NCBI GenBank assembly: GCA_003117195.1
Contig: BDSI01000243.1
Location: forward strand, 1-64,000
Source of the DNA: Eudorina sp. 2006-703-Eu-15
Lineage: Eukaryota; Chlorophyta; Chlorophyceae; Chlamydomonadales; Volvocaceae
Direction: 5' to 3'
Length of the DNA: 64,000 nucleotides
In this document: positions 35,904 through 51,787 of the stretch, in pieces
Numbering within the stretch: position 1 is the stretch's first letter
How the letters are laid out: every line of letters begins with the position of its first letter
Made by a program: the position numbers and the translations under genes
Notes under the pieces: generated by a model
Database searches by the model: none
The model's input: the letters and a program-made list of their open reading frames with translations, nothing else
What the model was told of the DNA's origin: nothing

Positions 35904-38900
35904 TACGTAAACACAGATTTATTTATATAAAAAAGCAAGCATGATGGATGCGGTGATGGACACGGTGATTGATACTTTGGTGAATGCATAAATTCAAGCA
36001 GGGCAGGGGCCGGTGAATAAGGCGGCGTGATGCATGCGACTCAAGGAATATTGCTTGTAGTAATACCTAATATCTGAGTACAGTCCATAACGGGGACAGG
36101 GGAGACGAGGTTATTATGGTTTACCCTGCCCTACAGGAGCTTATATACACCACCCGCAACTAGCTCAGGTGCCTCCCTAACTCACGCTATGGTTTTTTTG
36201 TATGGTAGCATCAGTGCTATTTCTAAAAAATTACGTACGACTGCTTTTTGTTATTGCATTAGTTCGTTTAATTTCATATTATTGCCGCTGTTAATAACAG
36301 CATCTATGCCTATTATTGTTACGTATACACATGTAGATACATATTCCTACATGTGCGTCGCCAATCCGTCCATCCAGCCACCCGTCCCACCCGAATTGGC
36401 TTCACCGGCGCAGGCTGCCCTCGCTCTACCCACCACCGGGCCCTTCTGAGCAGGCAGCAAGTAAGGGCCCAGAGCTGTCTGCTGCCCGATCTGGGTGTAG
36501 CGGCAGCGGGTTCGACGCGCACATCTCGGGCTAGCCCTTGAACCGTGGCACACGCATCTATCGGGGGTGGACTCGGACCCGACTGAAGAGCCAAGTGGGA
36601 CTCCAACCAGTCTGTACCGACCGGGATCGAATAATCCGTAACACACAATCCTAGACTCGATGCCTTAGGGAATGGTGACGAAGTTAGGTGCATATCAGAG
36701 AGATGTACTAGTTAATTTCCGCTGCGCAGGTGTGTCGCTTTCGTCATCATCAGGAACAATGTTAGTGTATTTAGTGCGTGATGGATACGTAGCAGCCTCC
36801 AATCCATTGCGTGCACGTATGTGGGGCGCAAACGCGTGTGTCGTCATCTTGCCTTATTTGCTATTATTATCCTTGCATATGGATACTCAGCTTTCATTAC
36901 GTTGTTCCTGGCTTGAGGAGCGAGCTTCGGGTGAAAGCGAGCGAGCGGTTGATTGGCATCCGGTGTATGTATGTGCGGCACGCGGCTTGGCCTGTTGGCC
37001 TGCAAAGATCGATATGATCGCTGGTGCTCGGCATATGTGTGCACGTGCACAAGGATGTAAACATGTAATGAGGTCCCTGCTTGCAATCAAAACATGTTTC
37101 GTGGCTAGCTATATATCGTGGCAGCGCTCTCGTCGCCTGAACGCAGGACAGCATTGTAGCAATCCAGCTAGCCTCGTAATACCTAAATCAAAAAGTTATT
37201 GTAACCGATCGTCCATACGTGAGCGGAACGCATGAACTCCAGACGAACTGATTTGCAAGCAAGAGACACTTCTACAAAGTACGCTGCGTTTAGCTTAGAT
37301 GAAGGAACATATTGAAATAAAAGTATGCTGTAAAAAACATCTTTCGAACGCGTGGACCAACTTCTCACATTGTACGTGGCAGTCATCTGTCAGTATATAT
37401 TTGAAGAAAGGACCATGAATCCAGTCGACCTGATGCAGTCTTCACTTTACACACGCAAAACAGATAACTTCTTAGACTTCACTCTTTCCAAACTCATCAA
37501 AGAGCCGATAGGAACCGTGTATAACTATAGGTAGAACAATCGTACCGACACCCGCCGAATACAAGTAATGCAACACAAACCATAACTCTCCACAAAGACT
37601 CTAGTCTATGGGTCGATACTACTGGGAAAAACAATGCATATTCCATCCACGCTGCCAGTAAGTGCGAGTGCAGCCATTGTTCAACATACATAACTACATA
37701 GGATTACATCCAGCGTTCGGAAGGACAAATCCTTAAGTCTATGAAATCGGAGGGCGCCCAACGGCACTCGGTCCCAACTAACGGGGCGACGTGAGTCGTG
37801 CGTCACGGCGGCCAGCACGCACTGCTGACCGCACGGTTGCGGGACATGTAACCACGGCCAGGGCGCAACAGCGGCAGTGATGATGGCATCAACGCGTGAC
37901 ATACAGGCAGGTGTGTTAGCTGCTGCCTGGCTTAAAGCTTAGCGGGAGCTGTGAGTAGTGCCAGAGCTCAGAGGCCATCCGGGAGGATCGTGAGCAGTCG
38001 CCGGGGAAAACAGGGCAGGGACCAGCAGGGCATAGCGCGCGTCGCCGTCTGAGCCGCAGATTATCTTGGGCAGCGTGGCTTCATTGGTTGAGCGATCAAC
38101 GGTTCACTTCGCACATGCGTACTACGCTTTGCGTGCCTTCATTGCGTACATGAGGGCTATCCGGCGCCGGCGTCTGTTCCATCGTAATGTGTGTGAATCC
38201 ATTGAGACAATCATGGAGCTTGCCAATGCCTTGCCTTATGCCTTTGCCTGGCAGGCGGATGCGAACCCGGTCAGAGCTAGCTGACTCATCAGCGCGGCAC
38301 TCGCCTCTATCTGGCTGGCCGCACGATTGCGGAATGTTACGGCGGCTAGCAAGCAGCAGTGTTCCTTGAAATGAGCTATGCAGACGTAAACGGAACTGCA
38401 TCTTACCAATCAGCAGATTTCCTAGAAGTGGTATTAAACATAACTCATGGCAGGTGGGTTGCTGCGTGCGTTAGTTGCTAAGGGAGCGGGGTGTGGGACC
38501 CAGCGGCAATGGGACACGTACGGCACGTTAACGAACAGGGGATGTACGTACGTATGAGTGAATCACATTGTTTTACATTGGACCCCGCCGCGGGTTATTA
38601 TCGGTGACAGCCGCAGCCTCCTCACCGCGCACTGCAAATAAATGCATGCTGCGTCAGCTTGCTTGCTTGGCGCACCGGCGGACAGGATCCACATTCATAC
38701 AAAAAAGCGCACTGAAGCGCACCTCCCGCACCCGCCCACTCCACCAGCCAGGTAGAGTGTAGTCACACCTGGGGACCAGCCACAGCTAATGTGTCGCTGA
38801 TTAATGGAATGCTGCGGAACAATCAACAACCTACGAAACAAAGCAACATCGATCGACCCGCCCCGCCGCCCGACAAAGTGTAACACATGCAGGAGGTACG

Positions 38901-39110
38901 CACCCACTTATGACGGGCGGCGGAAGATGGGTGGCTGACCGGCAGCAGATTGATGAGCCCGCCAGCAGCATATATATCATCAGCGACCGCAGTGGGACAT
39001 AAAGCATGGCAGCAGCAGTATCCAGCCAGCCACTGCCACAGAGGCACGTGCGACTCGTATCTATGTATGTCCGTCCAAACATTCCCTCCCCCAGCCACAT
39101 CAACACCTAG
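35904..39110. other. Spacer between convergent Msp1-like copies 2 and 3
   Basis: No gene with matched splice sites is visible. The stretch near 37790-37870 (GCGGCCAGCA, GACCGCACGGTTGCGG) has a weaker relative near 38315-38365 (GGCCGCACGATTGCGG). A 3'-box fragment of the SINE-like family lies near 38573-38625 (minus). The rest holds nothing I can name. Confidence 0.4.
38573..38625 (-). mobile_element. 3'-end fragment of the SINE-like family
   Basis: Minus-strand reading gives AGGCTGCGGCTGTCACCGAT, then AACCCGCGGCGGGGTCCAATGTAA. This is the same order as in the elements at 5492 and 8793, with small differences. No 5' part is recognisable. Confidence 0.45.
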
Positions 39111-39559
39111 CTAGAGCAGGAAGAACACCCAGGCGAACGCGGCACAAACTCCAGCGCCTGCCACGACATAGTCCCAGATCGTTGTCCGGCGCACCACCCG
39201 GATCCTGTCGGTGGCGGGCACTCCGCCATCGTGAGTCCTGTAGGCGTCGTCGCGATCCACTACTGTTGCTGCGGCCGCATCAGCGTCTGCGCTATGGTTG
39301 TGCGTGCCATCCCCGCCGCCGCCAAACGCACCAGCGTCAGCGTCATCAGCGGTAGTGCCATCGCGCCGCCGCCGCCGCCGCACGCAGCTGCGGCTAGCTG
39401 CTGCTCCTGGGGATGCAGCTATCCGCGCTGCTGCTGTGCCACGTCGTCGGGGTGCTGAGGCGGCGGCTGCGGCGGGAGTCCGTTGCCGATGCATGGGACT
39501 GTTGTTGTTGTCGTCGATATCGTCGGGGACGCGTGACGTAGTCGTGTTGATCTCGCAGT
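39111..39559 (-). CDS. Candidate last exon of a tail-anchored protein
   Basis: On the minus strand, after a possible GATTGCAG acceptor, an open frame runs to a stop at 39111-39113. It encodes a low-complexity hydrophilic region (Ala, Arg, Asp, Asn rich) followed by DRIRVVRRTTIWDYV and a C-terminal hydrophobic stretch VAGAGVCAAFAWVFFLL. Basic residues followed by one membrane segment at the very C-terminus is the pattern of tail-anchored proteins. Membrane E2 enzymes are one family of that type, but no E2 core is seen here. Partner exons were not found between here and copy 3, so it may be an orphan exon or a chance open frame. Confidence 0.3.
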
Positions 39560-40109
39560 ACTTTCTGCTGCAATCGGTATATATGCGCGTACGTACGTGT
39601 TCGTACATGTACGTACAGCATGTCGATGCGCATACATGTTTTACATCCATCCATGGTGTCGGTTGAACATGCAACCCGCAACCCGGGCTGGTTGAACAGG
39701 AAATAAACCGACATTCGATAGGTATAGCTTAGTATACAGACGTTCTCCACAAATTTCTGTGTTAATGTCACATGCAGATAATGACGTACGGTGCCAGTGG
39801 CTTTGTACGCGTGTTCATTCATACGTTATACGGTACATGTTATCATTAGTACCTACCGGGAGGTTGAGGCGGCAGGCTTGCTTGGCAGCGGCAGTGCGGA
39901 TGGCTAGCAAAGAAGTTGGGGGGTCGCGGGGGTGAGCATCAGCAGCGAGGTGTGTGGGGCTCAGTCAAATGATTCTCCGCGGGAATATTGTTGGAATTGT
40001 TATTCGGTTAGTACACGGGATCATGCCGTTGTTGTTTGTAACTAAATTTATTAAATTCATGAATTAATTAAATCTTTTAAATTATGACACAAAGCAAGCA
40101 AGAGTAACA

Positions 40110-40114
40110 TTACA
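40110..40114 (-). terminator. Putative TGTAA polyadenylation signal of copy 3
   Basis: TGTAA, the usual green-algal polyadenylation signal, occurs on the minus strand about 118 bases after the stop codon of Msp1-like copy 3. Short A/T motifs of this size also occur by chance. Confidence 0.35.
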
Positions 40115-40231
40115 GTATCGGCAAGCATCACAGACGTCAAACCGCGCACAGCCACATGCATTCGTCAAATGCCCTCGATCGCTGTAGGTTTTGGAGCCAA
40201 GCCCAGGAGGAGTAGGAGGAGGAGGGTGCGA

Positions 40232-43601
<3,370 letters not shown>

Positions 43602-45465
43602 CTGCTTCTAGTTGCAAGCGACGAAAGAGTTTAGGGCAGAATAAACAATTACGCTTATGCATATACGTATATATAGCCATGTCATGCATGTTTAAAGGCG
43701 GCCGCCGGTGGCGCATGCACAATTGTAGCAGCATCTGGAATAGTTTTGCGAATGATCATTTATTCAATGCTGCGTGTCACCAATAGACTCATTCATTGGG
43801 TCGGGGTAGCCCGTGATAAACCCTACCTGGCCACGACAAGTATATCAATGCGGCATGAGCGGGATTGGCTGCACAAAGCCGCCTGTGTTACGCGGATGGA
43901 TGTATGTCCTCCGGACGGCGAGCGACAGGGGATGATATATGAATGCTATTCAAAGCAACAGCATGTCGAAAACATGCTCTACTACATGCTTACGTTTCCA
44001 GATGGTGGCGTACAGGGCCTCATCACTACATATAATTGCTTGGGCATCGGCCTGAGAGTTTACGTAAGGCAACTAACTCACCTCCCACAAGTTGGTCGGC
44101 CATAGCTGCTGAAGCTGCTGCCATCTGCCGGATGTCGCCATGGGGGTCGATCGATTGTTGATGCTCGGGTATCACAAATGTTCTGGTAAATTGCGACGCA
44201 AATAAAGGTTCCTTGGAATGAATGGTACACAAGCAAACGCACATACAGTTGGAAACAATGACGACTGCTGTTATAGGTGTGCGCGTATCGTCGTCAGGGA
44301 ACAAAGTCCGCGAACTAAAAAGTCGTCTGTGCACTCCAATCGCTTGTGTCTAAGTAAAAATATACATGCATAATTTTTTGGCCATTGATGATGTCAGGTA
44401 TTTATTATATGTATATGCATGCACCCGCTGCCCGTGTATCATCTCTGGTGGCTGTTCGTGTCGCACGCATCGGTCGGTCGGTGCAGTTGAAGGCGACGCG
44501 ACGTTATTTCTGTCTATCTGTGTATGGCAAGCAGTAACTTATCCACCAGACGTGGCCATATATACTTTCCGTCAATTATCTGATCCGACGGCAAGCAACG
44601 TGAATAATTAAATTGATTATATCACAGCTGGTGGATTTATTTCTTTCCTGCTGCATGCTGGATGTCCGTTACTACGTGCTGATGATGCATGACACGCGTC
44701 TATCTCCCGCCCATGCGAGGATGTGAAGTCGATTCCTTGTTTGTTGGCATGGCAGTTGCTGGAGTTCGTTGCCGTTGCATGATGGAGTTGCAACAATGCG
44801 CCATGCCGTGCGTGCCGTTCCAAACTCCAGTACAACTTTTGCAGCTGCAGCAATAATATATAATCCAGCAAATGTATCATAAATGTAACTCATACACTTC
44901 TTACGATTTGTTATTGATTAGATGGTGCGTTTTGTTATATGAAAGCCTCGCTCGCCATATGTACGAAACTGTTTATTAACTGTCCATTAAATCACTTTGG
45001 TGGTATTATTACACCTAAGCAACTCCTGTAAGTTAGGTACGTTTCGTATCACTGGTTGTGCTGAATTTTACTAGAAACATGCATATCATAGGTACGTACA
45101 TAAGTATGTGCTATGCATTATTTTCCTACGCCAATGCTTGGTCACGTTTCTGTCATGTACGTATTTCACATGCATAGATTACATAGATGGCGGAAGCTTA
45201 CTCGGCGTCCTGGGCTGCCGGAGACTTCTGCGCGTCCGCATCTTTTTATTATCTATTCATCTGCCGGTCTCATCACATCGTCACCAGCTCGATATCTGTA
45301 TATGTCTATCTCCCGTACCTTTGCTGTGTTGACGCACGCAGTGATCGATGACACACACGCACACGCGTGTATAGAGACCATCCACCATCCACGTACCCTA
45401 CATACGGTCTGCGTGGATCGCCGAGTTCGTTTCCTGCTCCGTGGGACGACGAATCGTCATCAGAC
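43602..45465. other. Spacer between copy 3 and the TPR-like gene
   Basis: The start of copy 3 must lie here, as must the upstream region of the TPR-like gene, since the two are transcribed divergently. No membrane-segment exon for copy 3 could be placed with confidence. No repeats of note are visible. Confidence 0.4.
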
Positions 45466-48400
45466 ATGGGCTTCTTACGTCGAGCTGCTGTGGTGCTGGC
45501 CGCAACCTATCTGCTCGGGATTGGGATGATGATTATTGAAGGAGGAGTCCGTTTAGTGCAGTTTGCTATCGCGGAGAATCAGAAGCGCAACAAAAAACTC
45601 AAAAAGGTGCGTTTGGGTGCGTGGGGGGCATCAGGCATCGCAGGTAGGGAGGCTGTGTTCGTTAATTAAACACCATGCAGGCGTTTTAACGTGGGAACAC
45701 GCAGCGGGTTGATTGGATGGTTGCTTGGTTGAACCATTTGTGAAATGGGGGGATGGCGGAGGCAAAAGATACCATACATCCATACCTGCATGCCGTGTAT
45801 GTATGCATTGATCACTCTGGGACAAATAGGGTTACTAGAGTTCCAAACCCAAAACCCCTTTCACTCGCGGACACCATTCTACAATCATTTTAGCAGCTTG
45901 CACAGCTACGGGCGTAATTGTCATTACGCGGGGCTACGTACTTTCAGTCATCCTGTTTATAATATTATAAATCAATAATAGGTTTTAAATTGCTATGCTG
46001 CGCGACGACATATACCCTTTAAGTACGTACGCACTGCTGTATACACTACTGTTAAGAGATTCGTTGCGGCAACATCCTGCACGGTAGCCAAGCTCGTACC
46101 CGCACAACTGCTACAACTGCATGGTCTACATGGTCATCTATTTGTATTAATATGGTAATAAGGTTGCTCTCAAATCTGGGACGGAGTTCATCATCATGAG
46201 ATTTCATCCAATTCTTTCGGCAGATTACGCACAAAGCTCGTGTGTCCGAAGCAAGCAAGGATACAAAGTGCGTTCATGCGCTTAAATGGACCCCTTCGTT
46301 ACTATCCAAGGATTTTGATCCCTTGGTAAAGAAGTGGTCCACTTGAATGCATGGTGCTAGTGGCCACCGGTTTTAAGTCCCAACCAAGCAAGCTAGTCAT
46401 CAAGCAGTAGTGTATACATTGTATATGCATGTGTCCAATCATCAGATCCCCTCGCTATAGCGCATCAATCGAACGGACGGACGGACGGTCGGAGCACCCG
46501 CACTGCTAGAGGAACTTTATCAAAATGATTTAGTGCGCATGAGGCGCTGGGTCCACAGTGTGCATGTGGTAGGTGCTGGATGTATCTGTTGATGAGGCAA
46601 TGATTGCTAAGTCGCTAAATAAATAGCTCGTCGGTTACGTCGTCGCGAGCTTCGTTCAGGGACCGAGAGCGCTGAATGATAGCTAGAGTGTGCGTGATGG
46701 TCTTATATTTTTCGGTGATGGTCTTACTTATGTTTTTCGATGTGGACGTTTATAATGTAAGTACATGTTTGCATCACTACATATTAATCGTAACTGCCAC
46801 ATTAATTATGACTACATATGTATATCTACATGCTATTCTTTTATTTAATATATATTACTACATATTAATTAATTTGTATGTTGATTATAACTGTATCTAT
46901 ATAAAGCGTTACCTCCAAATAATTTTATGTGGGCTCGCTCGCTCCGTTCCGTTGCAGGACGCCATGGCACTAGTTGAGCGGGCCATGAAGAGGTTTGAAC
47001 TTGGAATGCGCTATGCGGTCGCACGACGCTTAAGGTATGTATGTAGGGACGAAGGATTCACGCACGCCATTACATGCCAAACATACAGCGTACTGTAGAC
47101 TTATTATTTTCATGATTATTATGATGATGATGCCTCTTGCATCATGTTCAGATAATTATTTTCAATGTATCAGTTACACGTATATATTCTTATAACATTA
47201 TTATATATAGTCTGATTGCGTATATTAATTACATCATGTTCAGATTATTATTTTCAATGTATCAGTTACACGTATATATTCTTATAACATTATTATATAT
47301 AGTCTGATTGCGTATAGTAATTCTAATATATAATTGTTATTACTCTTTTTATTTTATCATACATGATTATCCCCTCACCATAATTACTGTTGCTACTACT
47401 AGACATTGTTTGTTAATTGCAACTTTTATTACTATTGTTGTCATTGCATTGTTTGTCTCAGACTTGTATGATACTTATTACGATGCAGTTCCAAGTAACA
47501 AAGTCCTTGGCGTCGTCTTCGATTACAATAATGTATATCATTACAGCACCTGCTGCAGTCAGGATACTTATGTACCTGAATGAATGAATGAACGTTACAG
47601 CGGACCCTGTCGGTACCTGTACCTATTCATCACCCACGCATGCGTACATACATACTACATACATACGTATGCATGTACCAACGAACGCGCCCGCCACCCC
47701 CGATACATGTATGTGCTGCTTGATGATACATACACCGCTCGGTTGCTTGGGGCGTACGTATAAATACAACGTGCGCACACAGCGACGCAGAAAACTGTTT
47801 CACTGATACCATCGAAGTAATCGAGGTAGAACTGTCGAAGCTTGGCATCGATTACCGTTCATTGGCGAAGGCGGGGAACGCACAGGCGGGAATGACCCTC
47901 GCCGAGATCTACGTCCGGCGGGGCCAGGTTCGATGGGAGGCGAACAAAGCTGACTTCGCGCTGTCCGATGCGCTGCGAGCTCTGGAGGCGCAACCAAAGC
48001 ACAAGACTGCCATGATCCTGGCGGCCAACTGCTACCAGAGGTATGTAGGTGTGTGATGCATGAGCGAAGGTATATTTACGTATATGGGCGAAAGCTGCAG
48101 GTCAGTAGAGGGCTATACGTATATATGTACATGCATGTACTCTACTTATTACAATTTTAGACAGCAGGCGCTGTTCATTCTCGTCCCCTTACGTAAATAG
48201 ACCTGTATGTACTCATGAGCCAAAAAATATATATATACATGTACGTACATACGTACGTACGTACGTAGCTTGTTATAAAAGTTACCACGCCGATTACTGG
48301 GAGATTACGGGCGGATAGATTCGTTGTACGGTGTCGGGTAGATAAATTAAATGAAGACTGCATGCATGGGATATTATAATCGTCAAACAAAGGAGGGGCG

Positions 48401-48765
48401 CGTGAAACTAGTGAAACTCTTCCGCGAGCAGTCGTTCGCTCCGTCGTGCCTTCGATCTATCTCCCGCCCCAGTAGTAATCGAATGCGACTGCTGCTAATC
48501 AAACATGCATACATGCCCCGATGTATGTATGCAGACGTACGCAGCGTGCAAACGTTCCGCCATCTATCCTAATAAATGCGTGCGTGGCATGTCTATATAT
48601 ATCCACCGACGCACGCACGCACGCATGTATGTCCGTCGTTCTATCTCCAGCAATTTCCTTACGTATGCACGCACTTTACGTGCGTGCGTGATGACGTACA
48701 GGTTGAGTCAGCATGAGCAAGCGGTCAACATGTTCGAGAAACACCGGCGCCTCGGTTGGTGGTGA
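45466..48765 (+). CDS. Small membrane-anchored TPR-like protein
   Basis: Four exons close in phase: 45466-45606, 46958-47034, 47783-48040 and 48702-48765, giving 179 residues from ATG to TGA. Residues 6-35 are hydrophobic (VVLAATYLLGIGMMIIEGGV), followed by a basic stretch (NQKRNKKLKK), as in a signal anchor. The rest looks like tetratricopeptide helices: AMKRFELGMRYAVARRLSDA, LAEIYVRRGQVRWEANKADF, ALRALEAQPKHKTAMILAAN, and LSQHEQAVNMFEKHRRLG. TPR proteins serve as docking scaffolds. No partner can be inferred. Using the CACAG acceptor at 47782 rather than the CGCAG eight bases further is what keeps the frame open. Confidence 0.65.
47141..47324. repeat. 92-bp tandem duplication in intron 2 of the TPR-like gene
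   Basis: Two adjacent, almost identical 92-bp units start ATCATGTTCAGAT at 47141 and 47233 and end TAGTCTGATTGCGTATA. They differ at only a few positions, so the duplication is recent. Confidence 0.9.
47583..47612 (-). mobile_element. Short LINE 3'-end fragment
   Basis: Minus-strand reading gives AGGGTCCGCTGTAACGTTCA followed by ATTCATTCA. This matches the terminal bases of the antisense LINE remnant at 32727, including its ATTC tail. It is either an extremely 5'-truncated insertion or a target-site relic. Confidence 0.5.
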
Positions 48766-51700
48766 CCTCGGTGTAGGCCACACCACACCGTCTACACCGC
48801 GTGACGCACACGGACGGACGGACGGACGGACGGACGGACTCGCCACACGCACGTCGTACATCGCGGTCGTCGGGCCAGCTGTCTATGCAACGCGCTTGCT
48901 TCGTTGCTATCATGGCAGGAAAGCGCGCGCGCGCTCGTATTGTATGCGTAAGTACACCTATATGCGCGCGCGCGTGTGCACCTATCTAACTAGCTACATA
49001 TATACATCGTAAGCGCGTGCCTATGTACGTACATCGATGTACGTACATCTGCATGCACATGCATCCGTACGTACGTAATAACAAGATCCGCCGTCGCTCG
49101 GCCGCAGCAGCGGCCGCAGCTCCATCCATCGCTCGTGCGTTAGTTGGAGCGAAAGCTACCGCCGTTTGATAGGGCGTGCATGGCTTCCTGTCCGCCGCCT
49201 ATTTGGGCAGGTAGGGGCATGGGGGTACCCCGCCGTGGATTATTACTCATCTCGTTTATCTACGTTCGTGGGTATGCATGGGGGAACCGTTATTATTAGC
49301 TAGCTACATAATTGGGTGGCCGTGCGTACGTGTGTGTAATAGTAGTTGATTGGTCTCCGACTGTATATTATTACATTGCGCGGGCGGGCGGGTAGATTGG
49401 AACAGACACCCTGCCTAGCGCGCTCATCAGCAGCACAGTGAATGCAAGCAAGCCATGAAGCACGCGCGCTACGCACACACGCGCGGCGGTGGCGTTCGCG
49501 GCGTACGACATCATCAGCGCATCGATCAGCGACATCGTGCGACGGACATCAGCGCGATACGGACGGCCTCTTTCATTATTATGCGTAGGCCGCCGCGCTC
49601 GTTATCAGTTGTATGTTAACAGTGCCCGAAACGTAAGGTAGCTAGATAGCTAGGCCAGGTAGGCCGGTACGTACCGGGCGGCACGTGCATGGATGGCTGG
49701 GCAGTTGGACGTACGCACGGCAGTTGTTGTTCAATGAATTGATCGTGATGATGATTCATGGATGACTCTCATTAGGCATGCAGGCAAGCAAGGTGGAACT
49801 AACGATTCATCGGCTGATGAGTGCGTGCGTGCGTGGTGTCATCATCAGGATGGAAGCAGTATGTAGATAGAGCAATCAACGTTTCGTTTATGCATGCAGT
49901 GTATGTATGGTAGGTGAGGAACGAAGCTCTGGCTGTCACCGATGGCCCGCGGGGTCGGTCCACTGTAATGACATCCTTCGTTTGTCTTCTTTCCCTCGCT
50001 CGTTCGTTCCGTCCATCCGCGACGTGCGTGCGTGCGTGGCTCCTACGTAGGGCCGTCGCCGCCGCGCGGGGCATGCAGGCACTTGCGGGCGGGCGGAACG
50101 GCCGGTGGCCACACGCATGCATGCATACAGCAGGACGGATATATACAGCATAGATTGCTACTGTATCCGTCCTGTATGTATGTATGCCTAGCTACCTACC
50201 AGGCCAGAATTAAGGCAGCTAGTGTATGTTCGTTGTTCCGTGAGTTGGGGCGCGCGCCCACCTACCCGTACGGCTCACTGTCGCTCGAGTTTGCTTTGCT
50301 GCGTTTCTCGCTTATCTATTTTTATTTTGGCGCCCCGCTACTTATCTTGCCCTGCCGCTACTACTGCTGGTGACCTGACTTACTTGCTGCAATAATAATG
50401 GTACGTACGTAGCTGGGGCGGGCAACCGAAGCGAGACGACAGAACTCTAAAGCATTCCACAGACGGATGTACGGCAGCAGGCAGATGGGAGCGTTAGTCG
50501 AATGCAGCCCTATCTGCTGCCTTGCTTGCTATCCCGCCGTCGCTCGGCGACTTCATGCGCATGCATAATCGACATCAAGAATTTTGCAAGTAAGCCTAAC
50601 TTGCTTCGCTCGTTGCTTCTGATCAATCCGCACCAGCCACGCAGCAGGCGGCGCCTGCCCATCATCAGATCCCAGGAAGTGTATATGAGGTCATCTCATC
50701 GGGGCTGCGAATGGTAACTAACCCAATACTGCAGCCGCATGCCTGTGCTGCGCATTGCGTACGGAGGTAGGAGGAGAAGTTTATTTGGCGGGGTTGGCTG
50801 GGTCGACTCCGGATGGAACGAATCAATCCATCAAGGCGCTGCGGCCGCGCGGCTGCGTGGTCACCAGCTGGCCAGCCAGCCGCCAGCTGCAGGTCCCAGC
50901 CGCGCGCGAGTACGACGGTAGTACGACGGCAATACGACGGCGGTACGACGGTAGTACGACACGCATTACGCAAGAAGCAGCACTCACACACACGCACGCG
51001 CCATCCATCCATCCGCCCATTACAACTAACCCGCGACATACATCCACACCCATTCGGGACGACGACAGACGCAACGAACAGCTATGCGTGCGCGTTTCCA
51101 TCCATATATGCCGCCATCGATCCATCCATCCATCCGCACGCATCGCTGATAAAAGCTAATCAAACTATTATTTCGACGATCGATCTGCTGCCGCCTACGT
51201 AGCTGTCCGTACATCCCACCGCCGCTTCTGCTGCTCGGTCAGCCCGTCTGTTCGTCTTCTATCTGCCGATCCGCCCGTCCGCACCGGTTCGCCAACAAGA
51301 CCCGGTCGTACGTCAGGAATCAGCGGGGCAGGCAGGCATGCACGCACGCACGCACGCAATCGACCACTACTCTATCTCTGAGGACACATCCACTGAACCA
51401 CTGCTGCGGAACTGCACCCTCCCAGACCGGCTGCTGCTGCTGCTGCTGCGGCGGCGGCGGCGGCGGTAGCTGCTGCTCCGCCATGTATAGCATCGCTGCT
51501 GCTGCTGCTGCATCAAAGCACGACAAACAGTCAAGGTGTCCGGCCACAATCAATACACGCACACACACAACCCAACCGCCCCGACCTCCATCCGGCATGC
51601 AGCTGCTGCCAGCTAGCTACGGCGCGCGCCCCAGCAGCCCCCTACCTGTCGCGGCTCTAACCAGGACGCGCCCCAACCGGTATGTCACCCCCACCTTGCT

Positions 51701-51787
51701 TTGATGTCCGGCAAGACATACCCTGATGCCCAGCACGATAAAGGAGCAGCTCGGCTCCGTTCAGTTTATAGCTTCTAGGGTAAAGCT
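48766..51787. other. Spacer between the TPR-like gene and the deubiquitinase gene
   Basis: No gene is supported. It contains a short GGAC run (48818-48839), a SINE-like 3'-end fragment (49928-49978), and a tandem GTACGACGG tract (50909-50960). There are also many GTAC/GCATGC palindromes. The 3' untranslated region of the deubiquitinase must begin at the right end; the nearest TGTAA on its strand noticed is near 51021. Confidence 0.4.
49928..49978 (+). mobile_element. 3'-end fragment of the SINE-like family
   Basis: CTCTGGCTGTCACCGATGGC is followed by CCGCGGGGTCGGTCCACTGTAA and TGACATCCTT. The order and spacing match the elements at 5492 and 8793, with a short insertion inside the terminal box. 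Confidence 0.5.

Noticed and set aside
36340..36660. Possible tRNA gene or pol III box B (GGTTCAAGGGC on the minus strand)
   Set aside because: No cloverleaf can be folded around it and box A is missing.
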